Assembly: GCF_000299915.1 (NCBI RefSeq)
Contig: NZ_AMRI01000005.1
Coordinates: 62,001-126,000 of the forward strand
Origin: Gallaecimonas xiamenensis 3-C-1
GTDB lineage: Bacteria; Pseudomonadota; Gammaproteobacteria; Enterobacterales; Gallaecimonadaceae
Direction: 5' to 3'
DNA: 64,000 nucleotides
Shown: positions 29,487-38,290 of the stretch, piece by piece
How the letters are laid out: each line of letters begins with the position of its first letter
Position numbering within the stretch: position 1 is the first letter of the stretch
The notes under the pieces: generated by a model
Seen by the model: the letters and a program-made list of their open reading frames with translations, nothing else
Told to the model about the DNA's origin: nothing
The model's database searches: none
Position numbers and translations under genes: made by a program

Positions 29487-30173
29487 ATGGCTGACTTTCA
29501 CGGAAAAAACCTGGTGGTGACCGGGGCCAATGGCCTGATTGGCGCTGCCATTTGTGACTATCTTCGCCAGCGTGGCGCCAAGGTGCTGGGGTTGGACAAA
29601 GCAGCAGGCCCCGGCTGCCAGGCCTTGGATCTGGCCGACGCCGCCGCCATTGCCCGCTTTGGGGCCGGCATTGACGGCGCCGTCCATGGCCTGGTCAATA
29701 ATGCCGCCATCAGCGACCCCCACAACAGCCCTTTGGCGGACTTGTCCCTGGCCACCTGGCAGCAGGTGCTGGCGGTGAACCTGACGGCGCCCCTGCTGCT
29801 TACCCAGGCCTTGCTGCCCCATTTTGCCGAAGGGGCCAGTGTGGTGAATATCGGCTCGAGCCGGGCGCTGATGTCCGAGCCCAACAGCGAATGTTATGCG
29901 GCCAGCAAAGGGGGGCTGGTGGCCCTGAGCCACGCCCTTGCCATCAGTTTGGGGGCCAAGGTGCGGGTCAACTGCGTCAGCCCAGGCTGGATAGCCCCGG
30001 ACCAGGCCGAGCTGAGCCTGGCCGACCACGGCCAGCACCCGGTGGGCCGGGTTGGCCGGGGCAGTGACATTGCCAGCCTGGTGGCTTGGCTGTTGAGCGA
30101 GGAGGCGGGCTTTGTCACCGGCCAGCATTGGCTGGCCGATGGCGGCATGAGCCGTAAGATGATTTACAGCTGA
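29487..30173 (+). CDS. SDR family oxidoreductase
   Basis: A 228-residue classical short-chain dehydrogenase. Cofactor motif TGANGLIGAAI (residues about 11-21), Asp-rich second strand (GLDKAAG) favouring NAD(H), NNAAI structural motif, and the catalytic set Ser in NIGSSRA and YAASK (Tyr/Lys). AAAGGAA at 29474-29480 sets the start. The C-terminus (GQHWLADGGMSRKMIYS) is typical. The substrate is unknown. Its last 10 bases overlap the end of the convergent batD gene, and no terminator is visible between them. Confidence 0.88.
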   Translation: MADFHGKNLVVTGANGLIGAAICDYLRQRGAKVLGLDKAAGPGCQALDLADAAAIARFGAGIDGAVHGLVNNAAISDPHNSPLADLSLATWQQVLAVNLTAPLLLTQALLPHFAEGASVVNIGSSRALMSEPNSECYAASKGGLVALSHALAISLGAKVRVNCVSPGWIAPDQAELSLADHGQHPVGRVGRGSDIASLVAWLLSEEAGFVTGQHWLADGGMSRKMIYS

Positions 30174-31750
30174 AAGCGGGCGTAAAGGCCGTTGCCGGGG
30201 GGCGGGGCCTGGGGCGGCTTGGCCTGCTGCAAGGCCTGCCACAGGGCCTGGCCGTTGAAGCTGGCAAGGCTTGGGGCAAAGCGGCTTTGCTGCAGATTGT
30301 TGATGGCCGCCGCCAGGGGCGGATGGGCCAAATAGGCTGCCAGGGCTTCCAGGGAGTGGAGTTGGTATTTGTCCTGGGCCCACAGCAGCAAGGCCTGGCC
30401 GGCCCTGGCCGGATCCCCCGACAACACCGCCTGGCGCAGCTTAAGCCAGCCGGGAGATTCCTGCTCCGGCAGGGCCTTGGCCTTGGCTTGGCCCAGACGG
30501 GGCTTAAGCCAGAGCCAGAGGGTGGCGGCCCACAGTAGCAGGGCAGCCAGGGTCAGCCAGGGCCAGAAGCCGGCGCTGGTGGTGGCCGGAGCGGCCTGAC
30601 TGTCTTGCACTTGTGACTGGGGCAGGGTGCCGGGGGCTATGGTGAAAGTGCGGGCCGGTAAGCTGGCGACCCGATATTGCTTGGCCAGGGTGTCAAACCA
30701 GGTCACCTCCACTGCCGGCAGGGTAAAGGTACCGGCCTTGGCCGGCACCAGAGCCACGGCGGAGAGCTGCTGGGCCATCATCCAACCGTCGTTGATGTAG
30801 CTCTTACGGTCTTTTTGGTCCGGGTAGACCTTGATGCCTTCCGGCACCGGAATATCCAGGGGCGGCAGGTTGGTGGCCAGGGTGCCGGTGGCGGTGAGCA
30901 CCAGGGTGCGGGTCAGGGGTTGGCCCAGGGCCCAATGTTCTGGGTCGCCGCTCCAGCGCTCCTCCAGGTTCAGTTCCCGGGCCGGCAGCCAGGGGCGGCT
31001 GGGGTCAGGTACTGCCAGTACCGTCAGGCTCTGGGGCTGGCCGACCTTGCCTACTTCCCGGCTCTGATAAAAGCCCCGGCTGTCCTGGGTGAAAATTTCG
31101 CCGTTAAAGACCGGCGGCTCCACCACATAGCTGCCCACTTCCTTGGGGAAGAGGGCGTAGTTGCGTTCAAAGCTGCGGTAGCGCCGGCTCTGGCGAGTCA
31201 GGGTGCCTTCTTTGTCCTCCCCCAGGGGTTTGAACTCGGCTTTGTCCATCTTGGGATCCGAGAGTTTGCCGGACTTGAGGTCCTTACCCACCAGTAGCAG
31301 CACCTGGTAGTTGACCTGGGCCCCGGGGTAAACCTGGGTGTCGGACAGGCTGGTTTCCAAGATCAAGTCCTGGCTCTTGGTACTGGCGCCAGGGGCCACC
31401 ACTTCCAGCTTGATGGGGGCGGTGACCAGATCGTCCACTTTCAGGGACGGCACCAGGTATTGCCCCGGCTTTTTGGCGATAAGGCTGATGCGCCAGCGGG
31501 TTTCCCGACTGACGTTGAAGTTCTGAATTTGGGTGGAGCGGCTGACATTGGTGTTGCCGACCATGAAGTCCTTGAACAGCGGCTGGGTGTCCAGGGCGTC
31601 CGACGCCATGTCGTCATTGACCGTCACCTCCAGGGTGACCGCCTCTCCGGCGATAACGGGGTTGCGGCTTAAGGTGGCCTCCACCTGGGTGGCGGCCATG
31701 GCCAGCATCGGCAAACCGGCGGCCAAGAGCCAAAGCAGGCGCTTTACCAT
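30164..31750 (-). CDS. BatD family membrane protein
   Basis: A 528-residue protein with a signal peptide (ends LPMLAMA), long periplasmic Ig-like/beta domains (ATLSRNPVIAGEAVTLEVTVND and later repeats) and a C-terminal membrane span near residue 400 (WPWLTLAALLLWAATLWLWL) followed by a cytoplasmic helical tail. This is the BatD (oxygen tolerance) layout. Bat proteins were named from Bacteroides aerotolerance and are thought to work with MoxR ATPases in envelope maintenance; their exact function is unsettled. It overlaps batB by 7 nt; last gene of the operon. Confidence 0.86.
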   Translation of the reverse strand: MVKRLLWLLAAGLPMLAMAATQVEATLSRNPVIAGEAVTLEVTVNDDMASDALDTQPLFKDFMVGNTNVSRSTQIQNFNVSRETRWRISLIAKKPGQYLVPSLKVDDLVTAPIKLEVVAPGASTKSQDLILETSLSDTQVYPGAQVNYQVLLLVGKDLKSGKLSDPKMDKAEFKPLGEDKEGTLTRQSRRYRSFERNYALFPKEVGSYVVEPPVFNGEIFTQDSRGFYQSREVGKVGQPQSLTVLAVPDPSRPWLPARELNLEERWSGDPEHWALGQPLTRTLVLTATGTLATNLPPLDIPVPEGIKVYPDQKDRKSYINDGWMMAQQLSAVALVPAKAGTFTLPAVEVTWFDTLAKQYRVASLPARTFTIAPGTLPQSQVQDSQAAPATTSAGFWPWLTLAALLLWAATLWLWLKPRLGQAKAKALPEQESPGWLKLRQAVLSGDPARAGQALLLWAQDKYQLHSLEALAAYLAHPPLAAAINNLQQSRFAPSLASFNGQALWQALQQAKPPQAPPPGNGLYARFQL

Positions 31751-33513
31751 TGCTCCTCTTCCTTATCGTGTTTGGCCTGGGCTTCATAGGCCCGGCGCAT
31801 TTTCTGTTGCAGCAGGTAACCGGGGTCGTCGTTGACGGCGTCCAGCAGCTTGTCGCTGTTAAGCATGGGGCCTTGGGATGGGTCCCCTTCGCCTTTGGCA
31901 AGGCCGGCCTTTTGTTGGCGGCCCTGGTCCTTACCCTTGTCGTCCGCCCCTTGGGGGCTGGGCTTGTCGTCTTCTTGCCCTTGCTCGTTGCCCTGTGGCT
32001 TGGGTTGGTCCTTGGCTCCGGCGTCCTTGTCCCCTTGCTGGCCGGCATCGGGCTCCTTGGGCTTTTGGGAGTTATCCCCCTGGTCCTGGGGCTTGCCCTT
32101 GTCGGCGTCCGACTGGTCGCCGGGCTGCTGGCCCTGGTCCCCCGGTTTTTGATCCTGTTCTTTTTGTCCTGACGACTCATCCCCCTGGTCGCCTTGGCCC
32201 TGCTGTTGCTGGTCTTGTTGTTGGTTCAAAAGGTCCAGATTAAAACGGGCATCGGCAAAGTCGGGCTGTTCGGCCAGGGCCTCCTGGTAGGCGCCGATGG
32301 CACCTTGGGTATCTCCGGCCTTCGCCAGGGCATTGCCTTGGTTGTAGCGAGCCTGGGCCCCGGGCTGGTCTTGCCAGAGGGCGGCGGCGTCCTGGTAGTG
32401 GCCGGCCCGGTACAGGGCGGCGGCCTGCCAGTTGGGGTCGCTAAATTGGTTGGCCGCCTCGGCGTAGTCCTTGGCCTGGTATTGCTGGTAGGCCTCTTGG
32501 CCCTGGTTTTTAAAGAGGGCAGCGTGGCTAGGCTGGGGCAATACCGCCACCAGGGCCAGTACCAGCAGGCCCCGGCGAAAGGCCAGCAAGGCCAAGGGCA
32601 GCAGCAGCCACAGCAGGTAACGGCCGCCGTCCTTGGGCAGAGTCATTACCTCGTCCGACTGGGTTTGGCCACTGTCGGGGCGGGTCAGCAGGGCATTGAG
32701 GTCGCCATCGTCCAGGCCCGCCTTGATGCAAAGGCCGTTGACGGCGCCACAGGTATCACTCAAACGGCTTTGGGGAATGATCACCTGGCCCTGGCCGTCC
32801 TTAAGCAGTTCCCCTGACAGGGTACGGATAGGGGCGCCGGCTTCGGTACCGAACACCAGGGTAGAGAGGTTGAACGGCCCCAGGTCCAGGTTGGCCAGGG
32901 CGCGGCTTTCCTTGGGGTTGAGACCATCGGTAAAGAGCAGGATGTCACCGCGCCGGTAGCCGGCTTGCTGAAGCAGCTCTATGGCCTGGACTACCCCCAG
33001 ATCGGCCCTGGAGCCCTGGGCCGGCATGATTTCGCTGGACAGGGCCTGGAGCAGATGCTCGAGGGTACCGCCGTCCCGGGTCAGGGGGGCTATGGTGTAG
33101 GCGCTGGCGGCGTAAGCCACCAATCCGGTCTCACCCTCGTTGAGGCGGCGCACCAGGTCGATGGCTTTGTATTTGGCCTGGGTCAGACGGTCTGGGGCCA
33201 GATCGGTGGCGCGCATGGACAAAGACATGTCCATCACCAACACCCGGCCGCCCTTTAATTGGTAAAGGGGGTATTGGTCTTGCTCCCAGCTGGGGCCGGC
33301 CAGGGCCAGGGTACCCAGCAGCCAGGCCAGGGCCAAGGCCGCCAGAGGCCAGCGGCTTTGGGCGCCGTCTTTGCCTACCAGCAGGTGTTTGGCCAGGTGC
33401 GGTGGCAGCAATTTTTGCCAACCGGAGCCGGCCGGGCGGCGCTGCCAGCACCACCACAGCAGCAAGGCCAGGGGCAGCAGGGCCAGCAGCCAGCTTGGTC
33501 TTAGCCAGATCAT
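31744..33513 (-). CDS. Fused BatB-BatC protein: VWA domain plus TPR repeats
   Basis: A 589-residue membrane protein. Start at 33513 follows GGAGG by 5 nt. Residues about 5-70 carry two membrane spans; a von Willebrand A domain follows with MIDAS motif DMSLSMRATD (about 95-105) and later TPLTRDGG and FTDGLNPKE; further spans lie near residue 300; then TPR repeats (AEAANQFSDPNWQAAALYRAGHYQDA and so on to about 425). The last 170 residues are low-complexity, rich in Gln, Gly, Asp and Lys, and finish with a charged helix. In many bacteria BatB and BatC are separate; here they form one chain. Confidence 0.85.
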   Translation of the reverse strand: MIWLRPSWLLALLPLALLLWWCWQRRPAGSGWQKLLPPHLAKHLLVGKDGAQSRWPLAALALAWLLGTLALAGPSWEQDQYPLYQLKGGRVLVMDMSLSMRATDLAPDRLTQAKYKAIDLVRRLNEGETGLVAYAASAYTIAPLTRDGGTLEHLLQALSSEIMPAQGSRADLGVVQAIELLQQAGYRRGDILLFTDGLNPKESRALANLDLGPFNLSTLVFGTEAGAPIRTLSGELLKDGQGQVIIPQSRLSDTCGAVNGLCIKAGLDDGDLNALLTRPDSGQTQSDEVMTLPKDGGRYLLWLLLPLALLAFRRGLLVLALVAVLPQPSHAALFKNQGQEAYQQYQAKDYAEAANQFSDPNWQAAALYRAGHYQDAAALWQDQPGAQARYNQGNALAKAGDTQGAIGAYQEALAEQPDFADARFNLDLLNQQQDQQQQGQGDQGDESSGQKEQDQKPGDQGQQPGDQSDADKGKPQDQGDNSQKPKEPDAGQQGDKDAGAKDQPKPQGNEQGQEDDKPSPQGADDKGKDQGRQQKAGLAKGEGDPSQGPMLNSDKLLDAVNDDPGYLLQQKMRRAYEAQAKHDKEEEQW

Positions 33514-34481
33514 CGGGTCCTCCACAGGGCCAGGGCCACGCTCAGCAGCAGCAACAGGGCCAGGGGCCAGTAAAAGATATCGGTGCGGGGCCGCAGGGTC
33601 TGGGTATTGTCTTCCAAAGGCTCAAGTTGGTTGAGCTCCTTGTAGATGTCTTCCAACTGGTCTGCATCCTTGGCCCTGAAGAAACGGCCGCCGGTGGCGT
33701 CGGCCAGGCGAGCCAACTGGGCTTCGTCCGGCGGATCGCCATTGGGCACCTTGATATTGCCAAGGGGTGTGCGTTTTATCTGGTAGTCAGAGCCAAAGCC
33801 GATGGCGTAGAAGGTCACGCCCTTTTCCCTGGCGGCGGCGATGGCATCGTCCGGCTCGATGCCGCCGGCAGTGTTGCGCCCGTCGGTAAGCAGCACAGCC
33901 ACTTTTTTCTGACTCTTACGGCCTACCAGCTGTTTGGTGGCAAGGGCTATGGCTTCACCGATGGCGGTACGGTTACCCACCAGGCCCAATTCGGCTTCTG
34001 ACATCAGGGTGGCGATGGTGTCCAGGTCGTAGCTCAAGGGAGCCTGCACATAGGCATGATCGGCAAAAAGAATGAGGCCCAGGCGGTCGCCCTGGCGGGC
34101 CTTGATGAAGTCGAACAACACCCCTTTGGCGGCGGTGAGGCGGTCACTGGGGCGACCACCGTATTCCATGTCGGTTTCCTGCATGGAGCCGGAGAGATCC
34201 AGGATCAGCATCATTTCCCGGCGGCTGTCGGGCAGGCTGACCGGATCCCCGACCCAGACAGGCCGGGCCAAGGCCGCCAGCAGCAGCGCCCAACCCAGCC
34301 ACTTTAGCCAGGCCGGCAGGCGGCGCCGGGCGACGGCAGGGTTGTCGTCGTCGGCCTGGTGAACCACCGCCAGTGGTACTTTCAGGCGGGTCAGGCTAGC
34401 CACAGGTTGGGCTGGCAACAGCAACCACAGCAGGGGCAGCGGCAGTAGCAGCAGGACCCAGAGGGCTTCAAACTCCAGCAC
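33510..34481 (-). CDS. BatA-like VWA domain membrane protein
   Basis: A 323-residue protein with N-terminal membrane spans (LWVLLLLPLPLLWLLLP), a VWA domain with MIDAS motif LDLSGSMQETD and the supporting VLLTDGRNTAGGIEPDDA, and a C-terminal span (FYWPLALLLLLSVALAL). I start it at the GTG at 34481 because AGGAGG lies 6 nt upstream; the ten in-frame codons further up lie in the previous gene. It overlaps that gene by 14 nt and batB by 4 nt (ATGA). Confidence 0.86.
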   Translation of the reverse strand: MLEFEALWVLLLLPLPLLWLLLPAQPVASLTRLKVPLAVVHQADDDNPAVARRRLPAWLKWLGWALLLAALARPVWVGDPVSLPDSRREMMLILDLSGSMQETDMEYGGRPSDRLTAAKGVLFDFIKARQGDRLGLILFADHAYVQAPLSYDLDTIATLMSEAELGLVGNRTAIGEAIALATKQLVGRKSQKKVAVLLTDGRNTAGGIEPDDAIAAAREKGVTFYAIGFGSDYQIKRTPLGNIKVPNGDPPDEAQLARLADATGGRFFRAKDADQLEDIYKELNQLEPLEDNTQTLRPRTDIFYWPLALLLLLSVALALWRTR

Positions 34482-34923
34482 TGTGACCCTCCTGAGTGTG
34501 GATCCAGGCACTGGCGAAGGCCTTTAGATCCCGAAACAACTCGTAACGGATGGGAAAGCTCTTGGCATAGGGACCGGCTTCCAGGAGTTCGATTAGGTGC
34601 CTGTCCACCGGCTGGGTGGCCTGGGCTTGTAAAAAGGCCAGCCAGGGCTTGCCAGACAGGATGCTTACCTGATCCTTGGGGTGGTAATAGCAGGCCGCTT
34701 CTTTCAGAAGTTGGTTGAGCATGGCCAGAAAGTCTTCGCCGTTACCCAGTTGCTGCAGGCGTTGTTGCAACCTGTCTCCCACCGTGATGCGCTGGCGCCG
34801 CCAATACCAGATGGCGCCGGCAATGGCGGCCAGCACCAGGGCCAGCAGCAGCCACCAGCCCAGGGCCAGAGGCCAGGCGGAGGGGGGCAGGGGTTCGTGG
34901 ATGTCTTTGAGCTTGGCTAGCAT
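34468..34923 (-). CDS. DUF4381 domain membrane protein of the Bat operon
   Basis: A 151-residue protein starting MLAKLKDIHEPLPPSAWPLALGWW, with one membrane span at about residues 22-43 and a cytoplasmic helical domain (RLQQRLQQLGNGEDFLAMLNQLLKEAACYYHPKDQVSILSG). This is the DUF4381 type found between DUF58 and batA genes in gammaproteobacteria. Its role is unknown. The ATG at 34923 lies 7 bases before the end of the DUF58 gene; the longer open frame is antisense-free but inside DUF58 and rejected. Confidence 0.82.
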   Translation of the reverse strand: MLAKLKDIHEPLPPSAWPLALGWWLLLALVLAAIAGAIWYWRRQRITVGDRLQQRLQQLGNGEDFLAMLNQLLKEAACYYHPKDQVSILSGKPWLAFLQAQATQPVDRHLIELLEAGPYAKSFPIRYELFRDLKAFASAWIHTQEGHSAGV

Positions 34924-35852
34924 GGCTGCACCCGGTCGAGCTGGAATTCCAAAGACTGTTGGGCGCCCACGGCGCAAAAACGGATATCCATGGCTTTGAG
35001 GGTCTGGCGTATGGCCTGGATGGTCTTTAAGCGGCTGCGCTGATAGTGGTTGCGAAAGCGCGCCGACCCTATGGGCAGCAGGCCCTTTTGGGTCGGTCCC
35101 TGTACCGGCAGGGTCAGGGGCAGGCGGCTTTGGGGCAGGGTCAGCTCCAGGGGGTCGGTGATCATAAAGACGCAGACGTCGGCGTGCTTGTGCAGCCTGG
35201 CCAGCAGCCACTGGCTTTCGGTGTCCCAGCCTTGCAGGTCGGTCAGCAGCCAGATCTGGCTGCCGGGGGCGGCCAGCTTCAGGCTGCGGCGCAGCAGATC
35301 GTTCAGTAGCTCAGGCTTGCTTTGGTGCAAGTCCGGCGCCTGGTTTTGCAGGTCGATAAGGGCGTGGGCAAGGGCCAATACCCCTTGCTGGCGGCCCTTG
35401 GGCTTGAGTTCCTTGTGGCTGTCGCCGTTGCCGATAAGGGCGCCGATGCGGTCCCCGCGCTCGGCCACGTGCCAGGCCAGCAGGGAAGCCAGGTGGGCGG
35501 CCTGCACCGCCTTTAACAGCAGCTTGGAACCAAACTGCATGCTGGGCCCCAAATCGACAATAAGGTGTACCGGCCTTTCCCGCTCTTCACGGAACAGCTT
35601 GGTGTGGGGCTTGCCGGTACGGGCCGTGACCCGCCAGTCGATGGTGCGGATATCGTCTCCCACCTGGTACTGGCGCACTTCGTCAAAGTCCATGCCTCGG
35701 CCCTTGGCCCTGGCCTGGTGCTGGCCGGCCTGGTGGGCGCGGGAACTGGCCTTGGGGGTCAGTTGCACCTGGCGGGCCAGGCGCCGGTAAGGCACCAGTT
35801 CGTCCAGGCACAGGGTGACGCCGTTGGCGCCACTGGGTAGGGCGGCGCTCAT
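34917..35852 (-). CDS. DUF58 domain protein of the MoxR-Bat operon
   Basis: A 311-residue cytoplasmic protein with the DUF58 signature: DEVRQYQVGDDIRTIDWRVTART, then KLFREERERPVHLIVDLGPSM, a degenerate VWA-like fold. DUF58 proteins almost always follow a moxR gene and may be MoxR clients or adaptors. ATGA overlap (4 nt) with moxR upstream and 7-nt overlap with DUF4381 downstream show tight coupling. Confidence 0.9.
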   Translation of the reverse strand: MSAALPSGANGVTLCLDELVPYRRLARQVQLTPKASSRAHQAGQHQARAKGRGMDFDEVRQYQVGDDIRTIDWRVTARTGKPHTKLFREERERPVHLIVDLGPSMQFGSKLLLKAVQAAHLASLLAWHVAERGDRIGALIGNGDSHKELKPKGRQQGVLALAHALIDLQNQAPDLHQSKPELLNDLLRRSLKLAAPGSQIWLLTDLQGWDTESQWLLARLHKHADVCVFMITDPLELTLPQSRLPLTLPVQGPTQKGLLPIGSARFRNHYQRSRLKTIQAIRQTLKAMDIRFCAVGAQQSLEFQLDRVQPC

Positions 35853-36805
35853 GGGCAGGGTACGCGGGCGAGGATACGGTCCAGCACTTGCTCCATGGTG
35901 ACGCCACCGGCCTCGGCCTGGTAGGACAGCAGCAGGCGATGGCGAAGCACGTTGGGCAGCAGGGCCTGGACATCGTCTGGGGTGACAAAGTCGCGGCCGG
36001 CCAGCCAGGCCCTTGCCCTTGCGCAGCGCTCAAGGGCGGCGGTGGCGCGGGGGCTGGCGCCGTAGGCCAGCCAGCCGGCCAGCTCGTCGTCAATCCGGGC
36101 CGGTTCGCGGGTGGCCATAATCAGGGCCACCATGTACTGCTCCACGGCGTCAGCCAGGTGCAGGTTAAATATTTCCCGGCGGGCGGCAAAGATGTCGTCC
36201 TGGCTCAACGGCTCTACCGGTATAGGTTTGTCTTCGATGGCTTCCTGGCGGTTGAGGCGCAGTATCGCCATTTCGGTCTGGGCGTCCGGGTAGTCCACCT
36301 TCACATGCATCAAGAAGCGATCGAGCTGGGCTTCCGGCAGTGGGTAGGTGCCTTCCTGCTCCAAGGGGTTTTGGGTGGCCATGACCAAAAACAGGCGGGG
36401 CAGGGGATAGGTGGTCTTGCCCACCGTTATCTGCCGCTCGGCCATGGCCTCCAGCAGTGCCGACTGCACCTTGGCCGGGGCCCGGTTGATTTCGTCGGCC
36501 AGCAGCAGGTTGTGGAACAGGGGGCCTTTTTGGAAGGCGAACTCGCCGGTTTCCGGCCGGTAGATATCGGTACCGGTCAAATCCGCCGGCAGCAGGTCAG
36601 GGGTGAACTGCACCCGGTGAAAGTCGGCTTCCAGGCCCTGGGCCACGGCTTTGATGGCGCGGGTTTTGGCGAGCCCGGGGGGGCCTTCCACCAACAGGTG
36701 ACCATCGGCCAGTAGGGCGATCAGCAGGTTCTGGGTCAGTTGGCTCTGGCCCACCACTTGTTTATCAAGGTGGCTTCGCAGGCGGGTGAAGGCAGCGCGT
36801 GTCAT
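35849..36805 (-). CDS. MoxR family AAA+ ATPase
   Basis: A 318-residue AAA+ ATPase. Walker A is VEGPPGLAKTR, Walker B LLLADEINRAPAKVQSALLEAM, sensor 1 region FLVMATQNPLEQEGTYPLPEAQLDRF, and sensor 2 in ASPRATAALERCARA. MoxR ATPases are thought to act as chaperones that insert metal or assemble VWA-domain partners. The start at 36805 (MTRAAFTRLRSHLD) is preferred over the longer frame, whose first residues resemble nothing in the family. First gene of moxR-DUF58-DUF4381-batA-batBC-batD. Confidence 0.93.
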   Translation of the reverse strand: MTRAAFTRLRSHLDKQVVGQSQLTQNLLIALLADGHLLVEGPPGLAKTRAIKAVAQGLEADFHRVQFTPDLLPADLTGTDIYRPETGEFAFQKGPLFHNLLLADEINRAPAKVQSALLEAMAERQITVGKTTYPLPRLFLVMATQNPLEQEGTYPLPEAQLDRFLMHVKVDYPDAQTEMAILRLNRQEAIEDKPIPVEPLSQDDIFAARREIFNLHLADAVEQYMVALIMATREPARIDDELAGWLAYGASPRATAALERCARARAWLAGRDFVTPDDVQALLPNVLRHRLLLSYQAEAGGVTMEQVLDRILARVPCP

Positions 36806-36922
36806 TGATTTTCTGATTATTCTTGAGTGTTGACCTTTTTGTAACGGAAAACGCAATTAAGGTCTACAGCAGTCTCTTGGCCAGGCGTTTCCATTTTGAA
36901 ATGGAGTGGTTACAATCGGACT

Positions 36923-36939
36923 CACAGGTCAGACCTCTG
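36923..36939. promoter_or_regulatory. Putative FadR operator upstream of fadIJ
   Basis: CACAGGTCAGACCTCTG contains GGTCAGACC, an exact match to the GGTCNGACC core of the FadR binding site, inside the inverted repeat AGGTC-A-GACCT. It is 38 nt before the fadI start, where binding would block transcription in the absence of long-chain acyl-CoA. Core matches; flanking bases are only partly consensus. Confidence 0.6.
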
Positions 36940-36976
36940 CCGCACAGAGGCGCCCATCACAACAGAGAGGAAAGGG

Positions 36977-38290
36977 ATGACGGCCAAACAACAAAACCTC
37001 AAAACCGCCAACGGTGAGCGTATCGCTGTCGTTGCCGGCCTGCGTACGCCATTTGCCCGCCAAGCCACCTACTACCACGGCGTACCCGCCCTGGATATGG
37101 GCAAGATGGTGGTCAACGAACTGCTGACCCGCGCCGAACTGGACCCCAAGCTGGTGGACCAACTGGTGTTTGGCCAGGTGGTACAGATGCCCGAAGCCCC
37201 CAACATCGCCCGTGAAATCGTGCTGGGCACCGGCATGAACGTGCACACCGACGCCTACAGCGTGTCCCGTGCCTGTGCCACCTCTTTCCAGTCCACCGCC
37301 AACGTGGTGGAGTCCATCCTGTCCGGCACCATCGATATCGGTATCGCCGGCGGCGCCGACTCCTCCTCCGTATTGCCGGTCGGGGTATCCAAGAACCTGG
37401 CCCGCGCCCTGGTGGATTTGACCAAGGCCAAGACCCTGGGCCAGCGCTTTGCCATTTTCCGCCGCCTGGGCCTCAAGGATCTGCTACCGGTACCGCCGGC
37501 AGTGGCCGAGTACAGCACCGGTCTGTCCATGGGTGACACCGCCGAACAGATGGCCAAGAGCCACGGCATCAGCCGCGTCGCCCAGGACGAACTGGCCCAC
37601 CGCTCCCACAGCCTGGCCGCCAAGGCCTGGGCCGACGGCCTGCTGCGCGACGAAGTGATGGTGGCCCATGCCGAGCCTTACAAAGGCTTTTTGGACAAGG
37701 ACAACAACGTCCGCGAAAACTCCGACGTGGCCAGCTACGCCAAGCTCAAGCCGGTCTTTGATCGCAAGTTCGGCTCCGTTACCGCCGCCAACGCTACCCC
37801 CCTTACCGACGGCGCTTCTGCCATCATCCTGATGCGTGAAGGCCGTGCCAAAGAGCTGGGCTACGAGCCTTTGGGCTATATCCGCTCCTATGCCTTCAGC
37901 GCCATCGACGTCTGGGAAGACATGCTGATGGGCCCGTCCTACGCCACCCCCCTGGCCCTGGACCGCGCCGGCATCAGCCTGGCAGACCTGACCCTTATCG
38001 ACATGCACGAAGCCTTTGCCGCCCAGACCCTGGCCAACGTCAAAATGTTCGCCTCGGACAAGTTCGCCAAGGAAAAACTGGGCCGCGACAAGGCCACAGG
38101 GGAAATCGACATGGACAAGTTCAATGTGCTGGGTGGCTCCATCGCCTATGGCCACCCCTTTGCCGCCACCGGCACCCGCATGATCACCCAGACCCTGCGC
38201 GAGCTTAAGCGTCGCGGTGGCGGCCTGGGCCTTACCACTGCCTGCGCCGCCGGCGGCCTGGGCGCTGCCATGATCCTGGAGGCCGAATAA
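36977..38290 (+). CDS. fadI: 3-ketoacyl-CoA thiolase FadI (beta-oxidation)
   Basis: A 437-residue thiolase that releases acetyl-CoA in the last step of beta-oxidation. Catalytic residues are visible: Cys in [11 protein letters not shown], His in [12 protein letters not shown] and Cys in [14 protein letters not shown]. Length and the long insert after SSSVLPVG identify the FadI (not FadA) branch. The start ATG at 36977 follows GAGGAAAGGG. The stop TAA shares its last base with the fadJ ATG, as expected for the FadIJ complex. Transcription is probably FadR-controlled. Confidence 0.95.
   Translation: MTAKQQNLKTANGERIAVVAGLRTPFARQATYYHGVPALDMGKMVVNELLTRAELDPKLVDQLVFGQVVQMPEAPNIAREIVLGTGMNVHTDAYSVSRACATSFQSTANVVESILSGTIDIGIAGGADSSSVLPVGVSKNLARALVDLTKAKTLGQRFAIFRRLGLKDLLPVPPAVAEYSTGLSMGDTAEQMAKSHGISRVAQDELAHRSHSLAAKAWADGLLRDEVMVAHAEPYKGFLDKDNNVRENSDVASYAKLKPVFDRKFGSVTAANATPLTDGASAIILMREGRAKELGYEPLGYIRSYAFSAIDVWEDMLMGPSYATPLALDRAGISLADLTLIDMHEAFAAQTLANVKMFASDKFAKEKLGRDKATGEIDMDKFNVLGGSIAYGHPFAATGTRMITQTLRELKRRGGGLGLTTACAAGGLGAAMILEAE

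Noticed and set aside
32000-32250. Repeat array in the Bat gene region
   Set aside because: It is codon-level low complexity (Gln/Gly/Asp/Lys) within the coding tail of the fused BatB-BatC gene, not a DNA repeat element.
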